Positions 29,987-47,751 are shown, counted from the first letter of the stretch. The stretch: DNA of 62,654 bases from Salinisphaera sp. G21_0 (GCF_017744115.1 NZ_JAGHQW010000037.1:1-62654); one strand, 5' to 3'. Numbers and translations: made by a program. The notes: a model not told the origin generated them from the letters alone.

Positions 29987-30100
29987 CTACGCTTCATCCA
30001 GCACCGGATCATACACCACCACCTGAACCCCCTTGGCCCTGATGCGCTTCATAATGCCTTGGATGGACGATGCCCGGAAGTTATCGGAACCGGCCTTCAC
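29987..30100 (-). pseudogene. Nucleotide-sugar dehydrogenase C-terminal fragment (Ugd-like)
   Basis: Minus-strand translation [24 protein letters not shown] then [13 protein letters not shown] and a stop. This matches the region SDNFR.S.I-GIMKRIKAKG-EV-VYEP of UDP-glucose/GDP-mannose dehydrogenases. Only about 37 residues remain; the Rossmann and catalytic domains are absent on both sides. Evidence that a polysaccharide gene once stood here or was carried in. Confidence 0.75.
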
Positions 30101-30179
30101 CGAGAAAAAACTGAACCAGGCCTTGGTTTTTAATTGCTGGGTCGGGAAGAGTTTTCCTTGACTTCATGCAAGAATCAAG

Positions 30180-30262
30180 ATCTGACCCCGGTTTTTGACT
30201 CGGTTTTTGACTTCGGTTTTTTTTGACCTCACTTTCCGGTTTTTGCCCAGTTTCCCGGTTTT
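30180..30262. repeat. Low-complexity CGGTTTTT repeats
   Basis: Five copies of CGGTTTTT, partly as CGGTTTTTGAC, spaced 12-30 bases. Lies between the dehydrogenase fragment and the AlbA_2 gene. Confidence 0.6.
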
Positions 30263-31411
30263 TCAAGTACGGGCAATGATCACAGTAAAAGTATTCCCGG
30301 CACGATCATCAATAAACTCAATATCCGGATGTGCTTTCAGAGCCCTGCGAATTCCGCTGCCTAGTCCGCGGTAGGGCAACACCTTCGAGGCAAAAGAGGC
30401 CAGAATGGGGTTTCTTATATTTGAATTGCCCATCATGACATTCTCTACCGTTAAGTTATTAGGAAGCACCCCCGGGCTTATTATCTCGATACGGTCTGAA
30501 AAAACCAACAGGCGCACAGGAGCTGAGATAAAGTAATCCCTGTGTATCAGAGCATTGGCGATAAGCTCTTCAAAAACAATCCTCGGTATCTCTGGCACAC
30601 CCGTAGAATTAAAACTCTGGTCGTTTTGGACGTGGCGGATATTAGCCAGGAGGAAACTCATGGCTTCCCGGAAAAGATCCGACAACTTCCCACTAATATC
30701 CCGGCTGTCAATATAGTGCTCATCAGCAATATCATTTCCCGGGAAGGCGACTGCCTTGATGATATAAACGGGCAAGCGAATCTGTGGCCTGATCGCGAAC
30801 AGTAATGCGCCACTGATGTTCAGCTGTCCATCTCGCATCAGATTCATGTTTTCCATCAGCTGCGTGCAGGAAATACCCTGATCAGCAACAGATTCACCAA
30901 ACTCACGTTCAAAAAATGAGCTGAAGAAGTCTTGGTCCACATCAGCTATGGACGAATTTCTCACAGGTATCTCATCCGCATGCACCAGGGCGGCTGACTG
31001 GAACATACGTTTCAGTTCTTCCCGTGCGGTGACTTTTCGCTTATCGGCTCCACTTTTCACGAATACATGTAGATTCTTGTCCATATATGGCTTGCTGATA
31101 CCCTCCGGCACGGTTACAACCATAACCATACCCTCAGGATGAGAAATATTTTGAGTGACAGGCGCAATAGGTGGCCGCATATGCTCCGTTGCCGCATTTG
31201 AAACCAGTTGGTTTAATCTGCCAATATCATCAGGTGTCAGCCCTGCCAAGGATCCATCATCATTGACGCCAATAAGGATCATTCCCCCTAACGAATTGCT
31301 GAAAGCCACCATCTCCTGCGCCAGAGAATCAGAGCGTGTGACATTAGCTTTGAACTGGTGCTTGGAGTCCTCACCCTGAGTGATCACGTTTAAGAGCCTG
31401 ACCGTATCCAT
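30263..31411 (-). CDS. AlbA_2 (Schlafen-type) DNA-binding protein with HATPase_c_4 domain
   Basis: 382 residues from the ATG at 31411 (MDTVRLLNVITQGED), the usual beginning; a frame from 31492 adds 27 residues. The N-terminal half matches AlbA_2: GEDSKHQFKANV, EMVAFSNSLGGMILIGVNDDGSLAGL, RPPIAPV, then VFVKSGADKRKVTAREELKRMF. The C-terminal half matches the RecG-like HATPase_c_4 region: PRIVFEELIANALIHRDYF, DRIEIISPGVLPNNLTVENVMMGNSNIRNP, GLGSGIRRALKAHP. Such proteins are widespread in accessory DNA as regulators or defence-related factors; a specific role is not known. Appears intact. Confidence 0.85.
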   Translation of the reverse strand: MDTVRLLNVITQGEDSKHQFKANVTRSDSLAQEMVAFSNSLGGMILIGVNDDGSLAGLTPDDIGRLNQLVSNAATEHMRPPIAPVTQNISHPEGMVMVVTVPEGISKPYMDKNLHVFVKSGADKRKVTAREELKRMFQSAALVHADEIPVRNSSIADVDQDFFSSFFEREFGESVADQGISCTQLMENMNLMRDGQLNISGALLFAIRPQIRLPVYIIKAVAFPGNDIADEHYIDSRDISGKLSDLFREAMSFLLANIRHVQNDQSFNSTGVPEIPRIVFEELIANALIHRDYFISAPVRLLVFSDRIEIISPGVLPNNLTVENVMMGNSNIRNPILASFASKVLPYRGLGSGIRRALKAHPDIEFIDDRAGNTFTVIIART

Positions 31412-31499
31412 GCCCTGTATACCTGTTTTTGTGGGGTAGTATTTATCAGGAAGTTTACCAGAAAGAGTGAAGTCATCCAGAATCAGGAGCAAACCAGAA

Positions 31500-31930
31500 A
31501 GATCAGTTTGTTTTTCTCGGAATTGATCTGAGTAAAAAGAGTTTCAAGTTGCATGGTGTTGCTGCCAAAGGACATGTGACTCTCAAAAAGAAACTTAACC
31601 GCAAGGTACTCTTGCCCTTTATGGCTAACCTGCCTCAATGCTTATCGGCATTGAAGCTTGTGGAGGTTCACACTACTAGTGTCGTAAGTTTATTGAGCTT
31701 GGGCATGACGTTCGCATAATCGCTCCCCAGTTCGTAAAACCATAGGTAAAGTCAAACAAGAATGACGCTGCCGATGCTGAGGCTATCTGTGAAGCCATGC
31801 AACGCCCAAGTATGCGCTTTGTGCCAACCAAAACTAGCTTGCAAACTTTTGCTTACCATACCCGGTGTTAGCATGAGCATCGGCATCAAACTATTAAACG
31901 TTTGTCGTTAGACAAGAAAAGCAAAAGCGG
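31500..31930 (+). pseudogene. IS110-family transposase remnant
   Basis: Translation of 31501-31730 reads FVFLGIDLSKKSFKLHGVAAKG and LKKKLNRKVLLPFMANLPQCL, the DEDD N-terminal block of IS110 transposases (first Asp in GIDLSKKSF). Further on, in other frames, come VIRIIAPQFVK-like sequence, VKSNKNDAADAEAICEAMQ and RPSMRFVPTKT. At least two frame changes and early stops show it is dead, and the C-terminal catalytic half is missing. Confidence 0.85.
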
Positions 31931-32155
31931 TTAATCAGTGTAAGAAACCTGCAACGAGTTGCGTTGATAAAGTTCAAAGGATGGCATAAAAGGTAAGACC
32001 TGCACTCCCTTGAACCTGACCGGGGTCAGGGCCCATAGAGGCCGAAGACCTGATGAAGCGGGAGTGAGGGGATTCCATCGGGGCCAGAGGTATTGTGGAC
32101 CTCACCCCAAAGGTCGGTCTCTTTATTAAGAGAATGGAAGTATTACTCTTTAGTC
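31931..32155. other. IS110-associated non-coding remnant (tentative)
   Basis: No gene. Contains possible stems (CACTCCC/GGGAGTG, GACC/GGTC) and a ccatcggggccagagg stretch that I have seen associated with IS110-type ends; this is recollection, not proof. Confidence 0.3.
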
Positions 32156-33264
32156 ATGATGGAAAGCTTTTCCTTGCAAAGCGGGGCGGACCATATGTGA
32201 TCCAGGTTTTGGTTCGATACTCCCTGAACTGACTGATATGCACTTTAAAATCATCATCCCGTTGGGTGTCGCCATCCTCACCCACCGTCAGGCCATGGTC
32301 ATACTCTCCGGTGTAATTGATATCATCCATTCGGTATCACGGCCATGATCCACCTGACCAGCGCGGGATTCTTCCGCCAGTGAGTTATCCACCACTCCCT
32401 GTTGGGTCAGGTTACGGGAAGCATCGGCAACATTCTGGAGATAATCCGCAGCAAAAGAGAGCGCCTGTTCTTCGCTGTAATCGCTGCCCATCAATTGAAC
32501 ATAAATAGAAAGTGCCTCTGATAATTCATAGGGCGCTTCATCAGAACGCATCGTCCTGAAATACTCTTTCAAATCAAGAATGTCGAATCCCGCACGGGCA
32601 ACGTCCCTTACCTTTCGCCTGGCAAAAGCTTCGTTGGAGAGTCCGTCACGGACTTGTTCTCTGTGGGTTTGTCCGAAGTATTCCGGCGCAGATAATTGAG
32701 CAGATTCTGCAATCGCCGGTTGTTTTCCACTGGCGTCAATCTCGGCATCTGCTCCAGCATCGCCTCGATCTCTTTCTGCCGTTGGCGGATCTCCTTCATG
32801 AGCTGAGGTGTCGCCTTGCGCTTCAGCATATCCCTTTCTTTTTGTCGGGAGTCCCGATTGCTCTCTGGTGCCATAACCATCCCCAGGATTCTCAACGGTG
32901 TAAGGGTAATCCAGATTGTTCAGCTGATTAACCTGATGCTCAGTCAACGGTTCGTTGATGTGTGAACCTTTCAGCTGGGTTTGTACCGTGTCATTAGACG
33001 GTCTGGACGGGTAAGGAGTTCCATCCGGCAAGGTCATTAAGTCAGGATCCTCGTACTGCGCCCGACCCCATTCAAGCTCGTCAGTATGCCCTTCAATCCG
33101 TTCACCGTCCGGTGGCGACAACCGTTCTTTATGCAGATTCGGCCTGTCTGCCAACTTTTCTTTCCCCGGTTCTTGCTTTTTTCTTTCGATTCCTGTTTTA
33201 TATGCGGCGGTTCGAGACCCTTGAGCTTGTCACTGGCGATTTGTCGTTTATTTTGTGGTTTCAT
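32156..33264 (-). pseudogene. Decayed gene of unknown function, several frameshifts
   Basis: Protein-like sequence jumps between minus-strand frames. It begins MKPQNKRQIASDKLKGLEPP at 33264, moves near 33155 to RPNLHKERLSPPDGERIEGHTDELEWGRAQ and on to GYGTREQSG, then near 32870 to SRQKERDMLKRKATPQLMKEIRQRQKEI...NLLNYLRRNTSDKPTE, near 32650 back to REQVRDGLSNEAFARRKVRDVARAGFD...ALSFAADYLQNVADASRN, and near 32330 to DINYTGEYDHGLTVGEDGDTQ...WITYGPPRFARKSFPS (stop about 32156). Each piece is charged and helix-like where it is read, while the alternatives are not. No family recognised. Confidence 0.6.
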
Positions 33265-33464
33265 GATTTGTATGTGCCCACGGGCGGTTTGAGTGGGGAG
33301 GTTGAAGGGTCTTGAAAAGATTGGTTGGTGTGATAAGATGCTGAAATGAAAAGGGTTTTCATCTTTTCTTCCCTTTTCAGGTGTTTGTTGAAATGTTTTG
33401 TTTTTGAGAGATGTGTGTCTCTTTTCTCGAGTGCTGATTTTTTGTGCTCGATAAGCCGAAAGGC

Positions 33465-33493
33465 TTTTCAGGTCGGTTGATGATGATTATAAT
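33465..33493 (+). promoter_or_regulatory. Promoter of tRNA-Trp / secE-nusG
   Basis: TTTTCA, 17-base spacer, TATAAT (33488-33493), 34 bases before tRNA-Trp. Places a new promoter after the island, so the secE transcript does not depend on the tRNA cluster upstream. Confidence 0.55.
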
Positions 33494-33527
33494 CCACCGG
33501 CACTGCAATCCAGAGTGATAGTGTTTT

Positions 33528-33603
33528 AGGCCAGTAGTTCAATTGGTAGAGCACCGGTCTCCAAAACCGGGGGTTGGGGGTTCGATTCCCTCCTGGCCTG
33601 CCA
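33528..33603 (+). tRNA. tRNA-Trp (CCA)
   Basis: 76 bases including encoded CCA. Acceptor AGGCCAG/CTGGCCT; anticodon loop CTCCAAA gives CCA; T-arm GGGGGTTCGATTCCCTC. Located 88 bases before secE, the conserved gammaproteobacterial position. Confidence 0.97.
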
Positions 33604-33691
33604 TTTCCAATGATCAAGCTCCTGGGGTGCTTGTTCTCAGAGGTCTTTTAAAGATCTTTTCAAGAAAGCCTGGATAGAGAAAATCAAGCTG

Positions 33692-34060
33692 ATGAGTGGA
33701 AATTCTGAAATTGCGACTTCGGGTCGTCTGGATGGTCTCAAATGGGGCCTTGTGGCGGTTCTGGTCGCTGTTGGTGTTTACGGTAATTATTACTTCTCTG
33801 CTGAGTCGCTCCTTCTCAGGGTTGTCGGTCTGCTGGTAATCGCGGCGGTTGCCGGGATTGTTGCTCTGCAGACGGTAAAAGGTGGTGCCTTCTGGACGTT
33901 GCTGAAGGATGCCAAAACCGAGATTCGCAAGGTTGTCTGGCCTACTCGTCAGGAGACGGTGCAAACTACTCTGGTGGTGGTTGCTGTCGTGTTAGTGATG
34001 GGCCTTATTTTGTGGGGGCTCGATTCTCTGCTAGGCTGGATGATCAGCAGCCTGATTTGA
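33692..34060 (+). CDS. secE: Preprotein translocase subunit SecE
   Basis: 122 residues. Essential clamp subunit of the SecYEG channel in the inner membrane. Three hydrophobic segments as in E. coli-type SecE (about 17-35, 40-60, 92-115). The conserved cytoplasmic amphipathic region LLKDAKTEIRKVVWPTRQETVQTTLVV comes before the last helix. Directly upstream of nusG with a 12-base gap, the universal secE-nusG pair. Confidence 0.96.
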   Translation: MSGNSEIATSGRLDGLKWGLVAVLVAVGVYGNYYFSAESLLLRVVGLLVIAAVAGIVALQTVKGGAFWTLLKDAKTEIRKVVWPTRQETVQTTLVVVAVVLVMGLILWGLDSLLGWMISSLI

Positions 34061-34072
34061 TAGGGACAGGAC

Positions 34073-34606
34073 ATGGCGAAACGATGGTATGTGGTTCATG
34101 CCTACTCTGGATACGAGAAGCAGGTGTTGCGCTCTCTGAATGAGCGTATCAAGCGTCTTGGTATGGAAGAGTATTTTGGCGAAATTCTGGTGCCTACCGA
34201 GGAAGTGGTAGAGATTAAAAACGGCCAGAAGCGCAAGAGCGAAAGAAAATTCTTTCCGGGCTATGTGTTAGTCCAGATGGAAATGAACGAAGACTCGTGG
34301 CATCTGATTAAAGATACGCCTCGGGTTATGGGCTTTATTGGTGGTACCGCCGACAAGCCTGCGCCGATCACTGAAAAAGAAGCGGATGCGATTCTTCGTC
34401 GTGTGCACGAAGGTGCTGAAGCTCCAAGGCCTAAGACTCTGTTTGAGCCGGGTGAGATGGTTCGTGTTATTGAAGGTCCTTTTGCCGACTTTAATGGTGT
34501 GGTGGAAGGCGTTAACTACGAGAAGAGTCGTCTCCAGGTGGCAGTAATGATCTTTGGCCGCTCAACGCCGGTAGAGCTTGAGTTTGGTCAGGTTGAAAAA
34601 GTGTAA
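34073..34606 (+). CDS. nusG: Transcription termination/antitermination factor NusG
   Basis: 177 residues. Binds RNA polymerase and links it with Rho and with ribosomal protein S10. N-terminal NGN domain ([36 protein letters not shown]) and C-terminal KOW domain ([33 protein letters not shown]). Length typical. Followed by a strong terminator, so rplK has a separate promoter. Confidence 0.97.
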   Translation: MAKRWYVVHAYSGYEKQVLRSLNERIKRLGMEEYFGEILVPTEEVVEIKNGQKRKSERKFFPGYVLVQMEMNEDSWHLIKDTPRVMGFIGGTADKPAPITEKEADAILRRVHEGAEAPRPKTLFEPGEMVRVIEGPFADFNGVVEGVNYEKSRLQVAVMIFGRSTPVELEFGQVEKV

Positions 34607-34626
34607 GCTGGTCGAATTGATCTCAT

Positions 34627-34672
34627 AACCCCGTTTGCCAGTTCTGGTAACGGGGTTTTGTGTTTTTTGGGG
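34627..34672 (+). terminator. Terminator after nusG
   Basis: AACCCCGTT and AACGGGGTT arms with a 13-base loop, followed by ttgtgtttttt. Confidence 0.8.
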
Positions 34673-34891
34673 TTGTGCTTGCATTCTCCCTTATTATTTG
34701 GCCTGAAAAACGATAATTGTGTGAATTGCAATTATCTTACGTGTTTTTGCGCTGGTGCTTTCGGGATGATTTCTGTAAACTACCGCGCTTTGTAGACGGG
34801 TAGCCGTGGAAATTGATGCTTTTTCGGGATTCCTTGTAAGAGAGTCTGGAAAAAAGCGTCGAATGAGGCAGTGACCCATGTAGAGGTTAAA

Positions 34892-35326
34892 ATGGCCAAG
34901 AAAGTACAAGCTTATATTAAGCTTCAAGTGCCTGCTGGACAGGCGAATCCATCCCCACCTGTTGGTCCTGCCCTGGGTCAGCACGGTGTCAACATCATGG
35001 AATTCTGTAAGGCGTTCAACGCAAGCACCCAGAAAATGGATGCTGGCATGCCGATTCCTGTTGTTATTACTGTATACAGCGATCGCAGTTTCACTTTCGA
35101 AACCAAGACTCCGCCTGCTTCTGTTTTGCTGATGAAGACTCTGAAGCTGAAGAAGGGTTCTGGCCGTCCAAATACCGAGAAAGTCGGTACTGTGACTCGC
35201 GAGCAACTGCTTGAAGTTGCCAAGATCAAAGAGCCTGATCTGACGGCTGCTGACGAAGACGCAGCGGTGCGTACCATTGCTGGTTCAGCTCGTTCCATGG
35301 GTCTGATCGTGGAGGGTGTTGAGTAA
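34892..35326 (+). CDS. rplK: 50S ribosomal protein L11
   Basis: 144 residues from the ATG at 34892 (AGAGG upstream). Binds the GTPase-associated region of 23S r[46 protein letters not shown] is the conserved N-terminal domain, with the C-terminal rRNA-binding domain following. An extended frame from 34871 adds seven residues not found in the family. The stop overlaps the rplA start (TAATG), giving translational coupling. Confidence 0.97.
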   Translation: MAKKVQAYIKLQVPAGQANPSPPVGPALGQHGVNIMEFCKAFNASTQKMDAGMPIPVVITVYSDRSFTFETKTPPASVLLMKTLKLKKGSGRPNTEKVGTVTREQLLEVAKIKEPDLTAADEDAAVRTIAGSARSMGLIVEGVE

Positions 35327-36021
35327 TGGCTAAGATGTCAAAGCGTGCCAGGCTGATTGCTGAAAAGATCGATTCTACCAAGTCTTACGGCTTTGAAGAA
35401 GCTGCCAGTCTGCTGAAAGAGATCTCCAGCGTCAAGTTCAAGGAAACCATCGAAGTTTCTGTCAACCTGGGTGTGGATCCTCGTAAATCTGACCAGGTGG
35501 TTCGTGGTTCTACCGTGCTGCCTAACGGTACCGGTAAAGACGTTCGCGTCGCTGTGTTCACTCAGGGTGCTAACGCTGAAGCCGCTAAAGAAGCGGGTGC
35601 TGAAGTGGTTGGTATGGAAGACCTGGCTGAGCAGGTTAAAGCGGGTCAGATGGACTTCGACGTAGTGATCGCTTCTCCTGATGCGATGCGCGTTGTTGGT
35701 CAGCTGGGTCAGATTCTGGGTCCACGCGGCCTGATGCCTAACCCCAAGGTTGGTACTGTAACGCCTAACGTTGCTGAAGCGGTTAAGAACGCCAAGGCTG
35801 GTCAGGTTCGTTTCCGTACTGACAAGAACGGTATCATTCACGCTGGCGTTGGTAAGATCGACTTTGATGCGGCTGCCCTGAAGCAGAACGTTGAAGCTCT
35901 GCTGGTTGATCTGAAGAAACTGAAGCCTTCTTCCAGCAAAGGCGTTTACATGAAGAAAGTTACCCTGTCCTCTACTATGGGGCCGGGTCTGACTATCGAC
36001 ATGTCTTCTCTTTCTGCCTAA
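35326..36021 (+). CDS. rplA: 50S ribosomal protein L1
   Basis: 231 residues, standard length. Forms the L1 stalk and, in relatives, represses translation of the L11-L1 message. [35 protein letters not shown] and [14 protein letters not shown] are the universal L1 motifs. Starts on the last base of rplK's stop codon. A 320-base leader separates it from rplJ. Confidence 0.97.
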   Translation: MAKMSKRARLIAEKIDSTKSYGFEEAASLLKEISSVKFKETIEVSVNLGVDPRKSDQVVRGSTVLPNGTGKDVRVAVFTQGANAEAAKEAGAEVVGMEDLAEQVKAGQMDFDVVIASPDAMRVVGQLGQILGPRGLMPNPKVGTVTPNVAEAVKNAKAGQVRFRTDKNGIIHAGVGKIDFDAAALKQNVEALLVDLKKLKPSSSKGVYMKKVTLSSTMGPGLTIDMSSLSA

Positions 36022-36341
36022 GCCTGTCAGCGTAAGCGATAGAAAGAATTACTGAAATCTGGATTATCAGATTTCTGGCTGGTGCAAGCCAGTCGCAACC
36101 CTCTTTGGGGTCCCTGCTGTCATAGCGGGGGTCGTCAAAGATCGCAGGTGTCCAACGCCGTGCCTGTTTATTCAGGGGCCTTTCTCCGGAAAGGGTTATA
36201 GGCGGAGGGCTTAATGTCCTGCGTAGACGGTGAGTATGCGTTTTATCCAAAACGATATACACCCATCACCGTATTGTAAGCGCTTAATGATTTATCACAG
36301 ATAAATCATAAGTGAAACTTCATAAATTTGGAGTAAAGCCC
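36022..36341 (+). promoter_or_regulatory. rplJ leader (L10 leader region)
   Basis: 320 non-coding bases in the place where gammaproteobacteria carry the L10 leader, the RNA to which L10(L12)4 binds to repress rplJL. Several stems are visible, such as CAGATTTCTGG region, CCGCTATGACAGC-like arms and CTTTCTCCGGAAAGG. I call it by position and structure; a covariance-model match would decide. Confidence 0.6.
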
Positions 36342-36872
36342 ATGGCGTTAGGACTCGAAGACAAGAAGGCTATTGTGGCCGAAGTCAGCGAGGCTGCACA
36401 AAGCGCTCTGTCGGCTGTAATCGCGGACTACCGTGGTCTTACTGTTAGTCAAATGACTGCTCTGCGTAAGCAGGCTCGTGAAGGTGGCGTCTATCTGAAG
36501 GTAGTGCGTAACACCCTGGCCAAGCGCGCTGTAGAAGGTACTGAGCTTCAGTGCCTGCAGGAAGTTCTGGTAGGCCCTACTGTGCTTGCTTTCTCTATGG
36601 AAGATCCGGGTGCCGCTGCGCGTCTGATGAAGGATTTTGCCAAAGAGAACAAAGAGCTGGACATCAAAGCCCTGTCTATTTCCGGACAGTTGCTGGGTGC
36701 GGAACAGATCGATGTTCTGGCCAAGATGCCTACTCTGGATCAGGCTCGCGCAATGCTGATGAGCGTAATGATCGCACCGGTAACCAAGCTGGCAAGAACT
36801 CTGAACGAGATTCCTGCAAGCATTACCCGTGTTGTGGCAGCTGTTGCCGACGAGAAGAAGAAAGCCGCTTAA
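36342..36872 (+). CDS. rplJ: 50S ribosomal protein L10
   Basis: 176 residues from the ATG at 36342, preceded by TTGGAG. Carries the L7/L12 dimers on the ribosomal stalk. [42 protein letters not shown] and [17 protein letters not shown] are typical; the C-terminal helix binds L7/L12. A frame from 36312 adds ten residues that are not in the family. Followed by rplL after 93 bases. Confidence 0.96.
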   Translation: MALGLEDKKAIVAEVSEAAQSALSAVIADYRGLTVSQMTALRKQAREGGVYLKVVRNTLAKRAVEGTELQCLQEVLVGPTVLAFSMEDPGAAARLMKDFAKENKELDIKALSISGQLLGAEQIDVLAKMPTLDQARAMLMSVMIAPVTKLARTLNEIPASITRVVAAVADEKKKAA

Positions 36873-36965
36873 TCCTTGTTGGATTGGTTTTCTTGCTTTT
36901 TTGCTTAAACAAATTCCGGGGCTGGCTGTTTGTTTGCCCCAACCAAGATTTTTGGAGATATAGAG

Positions 36966-37340
36966 ATGGCTCTGTCCAAAGAAGATATCCTGAATGCAAT
37001 CGCTGAAATGTCTGTAATGGACGTTGTTGAACTGGTTTCCGCTATGGAAGAAAAGTTCGGCGTTTCTGCTGCTGCTGCCGTTGCTGTTGCTGCTGCTCCT
37101 GCTGAAGCTGCTGCCGCTGCTGAAGAAAAAACTGAGTTCGACGTAATCCTGGCTGACGCTGGCGAGAAGAAGGTTAACGTCATCAAGGTAGTACGTGCTG
37201 CTACTGGCCTGGGTCTGAAAGAAGCCAAGGCTGTTGTAGACGGCGCTCCAGCTCCTCTGAAAGAAGGCGCTTCTAAAGAAGAAGCTGAAGAGCTGAAGAA
37301 GCAGCTGGAAGAAGCTGGTGCTAAAGTAGAAATCAAGTAA
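36966..37340 (+). CDS. rplL: 50S ribosomal protein L7/L12
   Basis: 124 residues from the ATG at 36966 (TTGGAG upstream). Stalk protein that recruits translation GTPases. N-terminal dimerisation region [20 protein letters not shown], alanine-rich hinge ([20 protein letters not shown]), and the conserved C-terminal domain [34 protein letters not shown]. Ends before an attenuator hairpin and an unusually long gap to rpoB. Confidence 0.97.
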   Translation: MALSKEDILNAIAEMSVMDVVELVSAMEEKFGVSAAAAVAVAAAPAEAAAAAEEKTEFDVILADAGEKKVNVIKVVRAATGLGLKEAKAVVDGAPAPLKEGASKEEAEELKKQLEEAGAKVEIK

Positions 37341-37393
37341 TTTTCTACAAAAGCATTGCATAATCCCGGGTCTGTTGCATAATAGATTCAGGT

Positions 37394-37425
37394 GGCTGGT
37401 GCCTGCGAGGGTGCCGGCCTTTTTT
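37394..37425 (+). terminator. Attenuator-type hairpin between rplL and rpoB
   Basis: GGCTGGTGCC, TGCGAG loop, GGTGCCGGCC, then TTTTTT; all arms pair when G-T is allowed. Same place as the partial terminator known between rplL and rpoB. Confidence 0.75.
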
Positions 37426-38142
37426 CCGTTGTATGAGCTATATCGTCTGAGTAATTGTATTTGCACGTAGATCCTGTTCTATATCATGAAACTTCCCATT
37501 CTTTTCAGTCTTTTTGGCTGGACGGGGTTCTTCGTGATGTTGATCGGGGTATTGCTGTTTTGGCAGATCGTTGTGGCAGAGATATGGATCTGGAAAAGTC
37601 GTCACAGAAACTGGTCAATCTGGAGAAGGCTTTTTGTGATGGTGTAAAACGTTTAAATACAGGGGTTTTCCGGTAATTATAGTACCACTTCAGATCAAGC
37701 TGTGAGATGATGGTAGATTGCTGTAGAGAATTCATGCGCTGACCGTTTTGCCCAGCCTGACATATATAGGCTGTCCAATAAATCCATTGGGCAGATTTGA
37801 ATACCGCTTCCGTTGCCTGTGCGATGTAAGCGGTATTGCCGTGAAAGCAGGGTAGTAAATCTGAACAATAGTATCAGATTGCTTTCTGTTCAGGCGCTAA
37901 AGCTCATACAACGGTTGATGTCTATCACGACATGAAGTGTCTACAACGATGCGCAAGTGTCTGTAACGGCATTAAGAGTATCGGCAACACCTTAAGGGTG
38001 TCTGTGATACAGGTCAGTAAATGACCATAAAAGTTGAAAATTTATTGGTTTTGACAGGGAGCCACCCGCTCTCGAACTAACCTACTATGGCCAGGCGACG
38101 CCGCCTGAAGTCAAAAACAGGTAACCAAGCTGGGGAACGCTG
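37426..38142. other. Long rplL-rpoB intergenic region
   Basis: About 700 bases where relatives have 100-300. A TTG-initiated 73-codon frame at 37455 has no ribosome site and no family match, so I do not call it a gene. Four degenerate 20-base repeats occur at 37931-38010. TTGACA at 38051 may be a -35 box, but no good -10 is spaced correctly. Confidence 0.6.
37931..38010 (+). repeat. Four degenerate about-20-bp direct repeats upstream of rpoB
   Basis: Units around AAGTGTCTacAACg, AAGTGTCTgtAACg, AAGAGTATCggcAACa and AAGGGTGTCTgtgATa, with period 20-21. Spaced by about two helical turns. Confidence 0.55.
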
Positions 38143-42219
<4,077 letters not shown>

Positions 42220-42293
42220 CGAACGTGTGGCCAGGGTGTCTGCTTTCTGATTGATAGAACAGCAGGCGCCTTGCACCGCGAGGAGATACGATC

Positions 42294-46505
<4,212 letters not shown>

Positions 46506-46543
46506 TTGCTGATCTGTTAAAGGCAGGCCTGCCTTTAACATCC

Positions 46544-46574
46544 AAAAAAGCCACCGGTCCGGTGGCTTTTTTTT
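46544..46574 (+). terminator. Rho-independent terminator of the rpoBC transcript
   Basis: AAAAGCCACCGGTCCGGTGGC followed by eight T. Very strong GC stem; an upstream AAAGGCAGG/CCTGCCTTT stem at 46519-46537 adds a second hairpin. Confidence 0.92.
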
Positions 46575-46794
46575 GTCTGTTGGAAAATAACCATAAGTGT
46601 TCCGGAGCCAGTGACTTTATTGCTGATCAGCTTCCTGAGTTAGCCAACGAATATTTTACGCTTACTTGACGGTGTGTGTAGTTATACAGGGGAACTGGCA
46701 TTTCCTCTTATCACTCTAAATACCCGGTTTGTGTCTGTCATTCCAATAATGGTTGGACTCATCCAGCGACTAAGGGTTTTCAGGGGATTGAGGT

Positions 46795-47751
46795 GTGGAA
46801 GCGTTAGCTGTCAAAACAGCTGGTTCACGGAATCTGATGCAGCCCGGTCCTGCAGGGGAAGGCGGCCGTTTACAGAGAGCAAGAGCCTGGGTGTGGGATG
46901 TCTGTGTTCCTGCGACCAAAAAGCTGTTGCCTGTTGTTGGAAACACTTACCGGGAGAATAAAACCTGGTGTGAACGATTGGGAGGGGTGGGGGTGATCGC
47001 CGGTATTGGTCTCTACACCGGTATGATTTCCCTTCCTACGATTTTTTACCTTGGGGGTGGGTTTGCGGCGGGGACGATTTACTGTCGTGGCTCAATGAGG
47101 GAAGAAAGCAATCATAATGTGACGTCTAATGATCCTCCGCCCACTTTGCCCGGGCCATCAGGAGATGGCCGATGCTCAAAACAAGACATTGTCGCATTAA
47201 TGAAAGTCCTTGATGATCTGCTGATGAAATTTTCAGATTTGAATACCAGAGTGGATGCTTTGACTGCAGAGAGGACAATGGCTGCTGTTAATCGATTGAA
47301 TCAAGAGGCATCCAGAAAGAAGGGAGCAATAGCGCAAGGCCTGCCGGATGATGTCAGCCTGAAAGAAGCCTTGCAGATCGCCTGTGTGATAAGACCTCGC
47401 ATCTTTCTTACCTTGCTGCATGAGTTATCAGGAGTGAGTTCAGCTGGAGAAGATATGGGTAAAATTGTCAATAAGATTCTGGGGGAGACTTTTCACAACC
47501 CATGCCCTGAAATACGTCGGACGCGTCGAGCGGATTATGAACAATTGGCAGACGCTTTTCTTGAGTCAGGCAACGCGGGCTCCCAGGGTAAAAGATGGCG
47601 GCCTGTGTCTCAAAAAGTGCAGGTTGATATTCTTCACGGGATAACTGCTCCGTGGACCATAGCGGATGAAGGCAGGGTGCAAGAGGTGATGCATAAAATA
47701 GATAAAGTCGCCAGTTTAGCCCTTTATCAGTGGAAAACGGCTCGTAAATGA
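46795..47751 (+). CDS. Hypothetical membrane-anchored protein, 318 aa
   Basis: GTG start with an AGGGGATTGAG ribosome site. No family recognised. Residues 1-55 are basic and proline/glycine containing. A hydrophobic stretch near 65-100 (GGVGVIAGIGLYTG, LPTIFYLGGGFAAG) could form one or two membrane helices. Then a proline-rich linker (DPPPTLPGPSGDG), a coiled-coil-like helix (IVALMKVLDDLLMKFSDLNTRV) and a helical C-terminal domain (about 175-318). It stands where rpsL would follow rpoC in Pseudomonas-like genomes, so it is part of an insert. Confidence 0.65.
   Translation: MEALAVKTAGSRNLMQPGPAGEGGRLQRARAWVWDVCVPATKKLLPVVGNTYRENKTWCERLGGVGVIAGIGLYTGMISLPTIFYLGGGFAAGTIYCRGSMREESNHNVTSNDPPPTLPGPSGDGRCSKQDIVALMKVLDDLLMKFSDLNTRVDALTAERTMAAVNRLNQEASRKKGAIAQGLPDDVSLKEALQIACVIRPRIFLTLLHELSGVSSAGEDMGKIVNKILGETFHNPCPEIRRTRRADYEQLADAFLESGNAGSQGKRWRPVSQKVQVDILHGITAPWTIADEGRVQEVMHKIDKVASLALYQWKTARK

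Noticed and set aside
37455..37676. 73-codon frame between rplL and rpoB
   Set aside because: TTG start without ribosome site, no family, and it lies just behind an attenuator hairpin.
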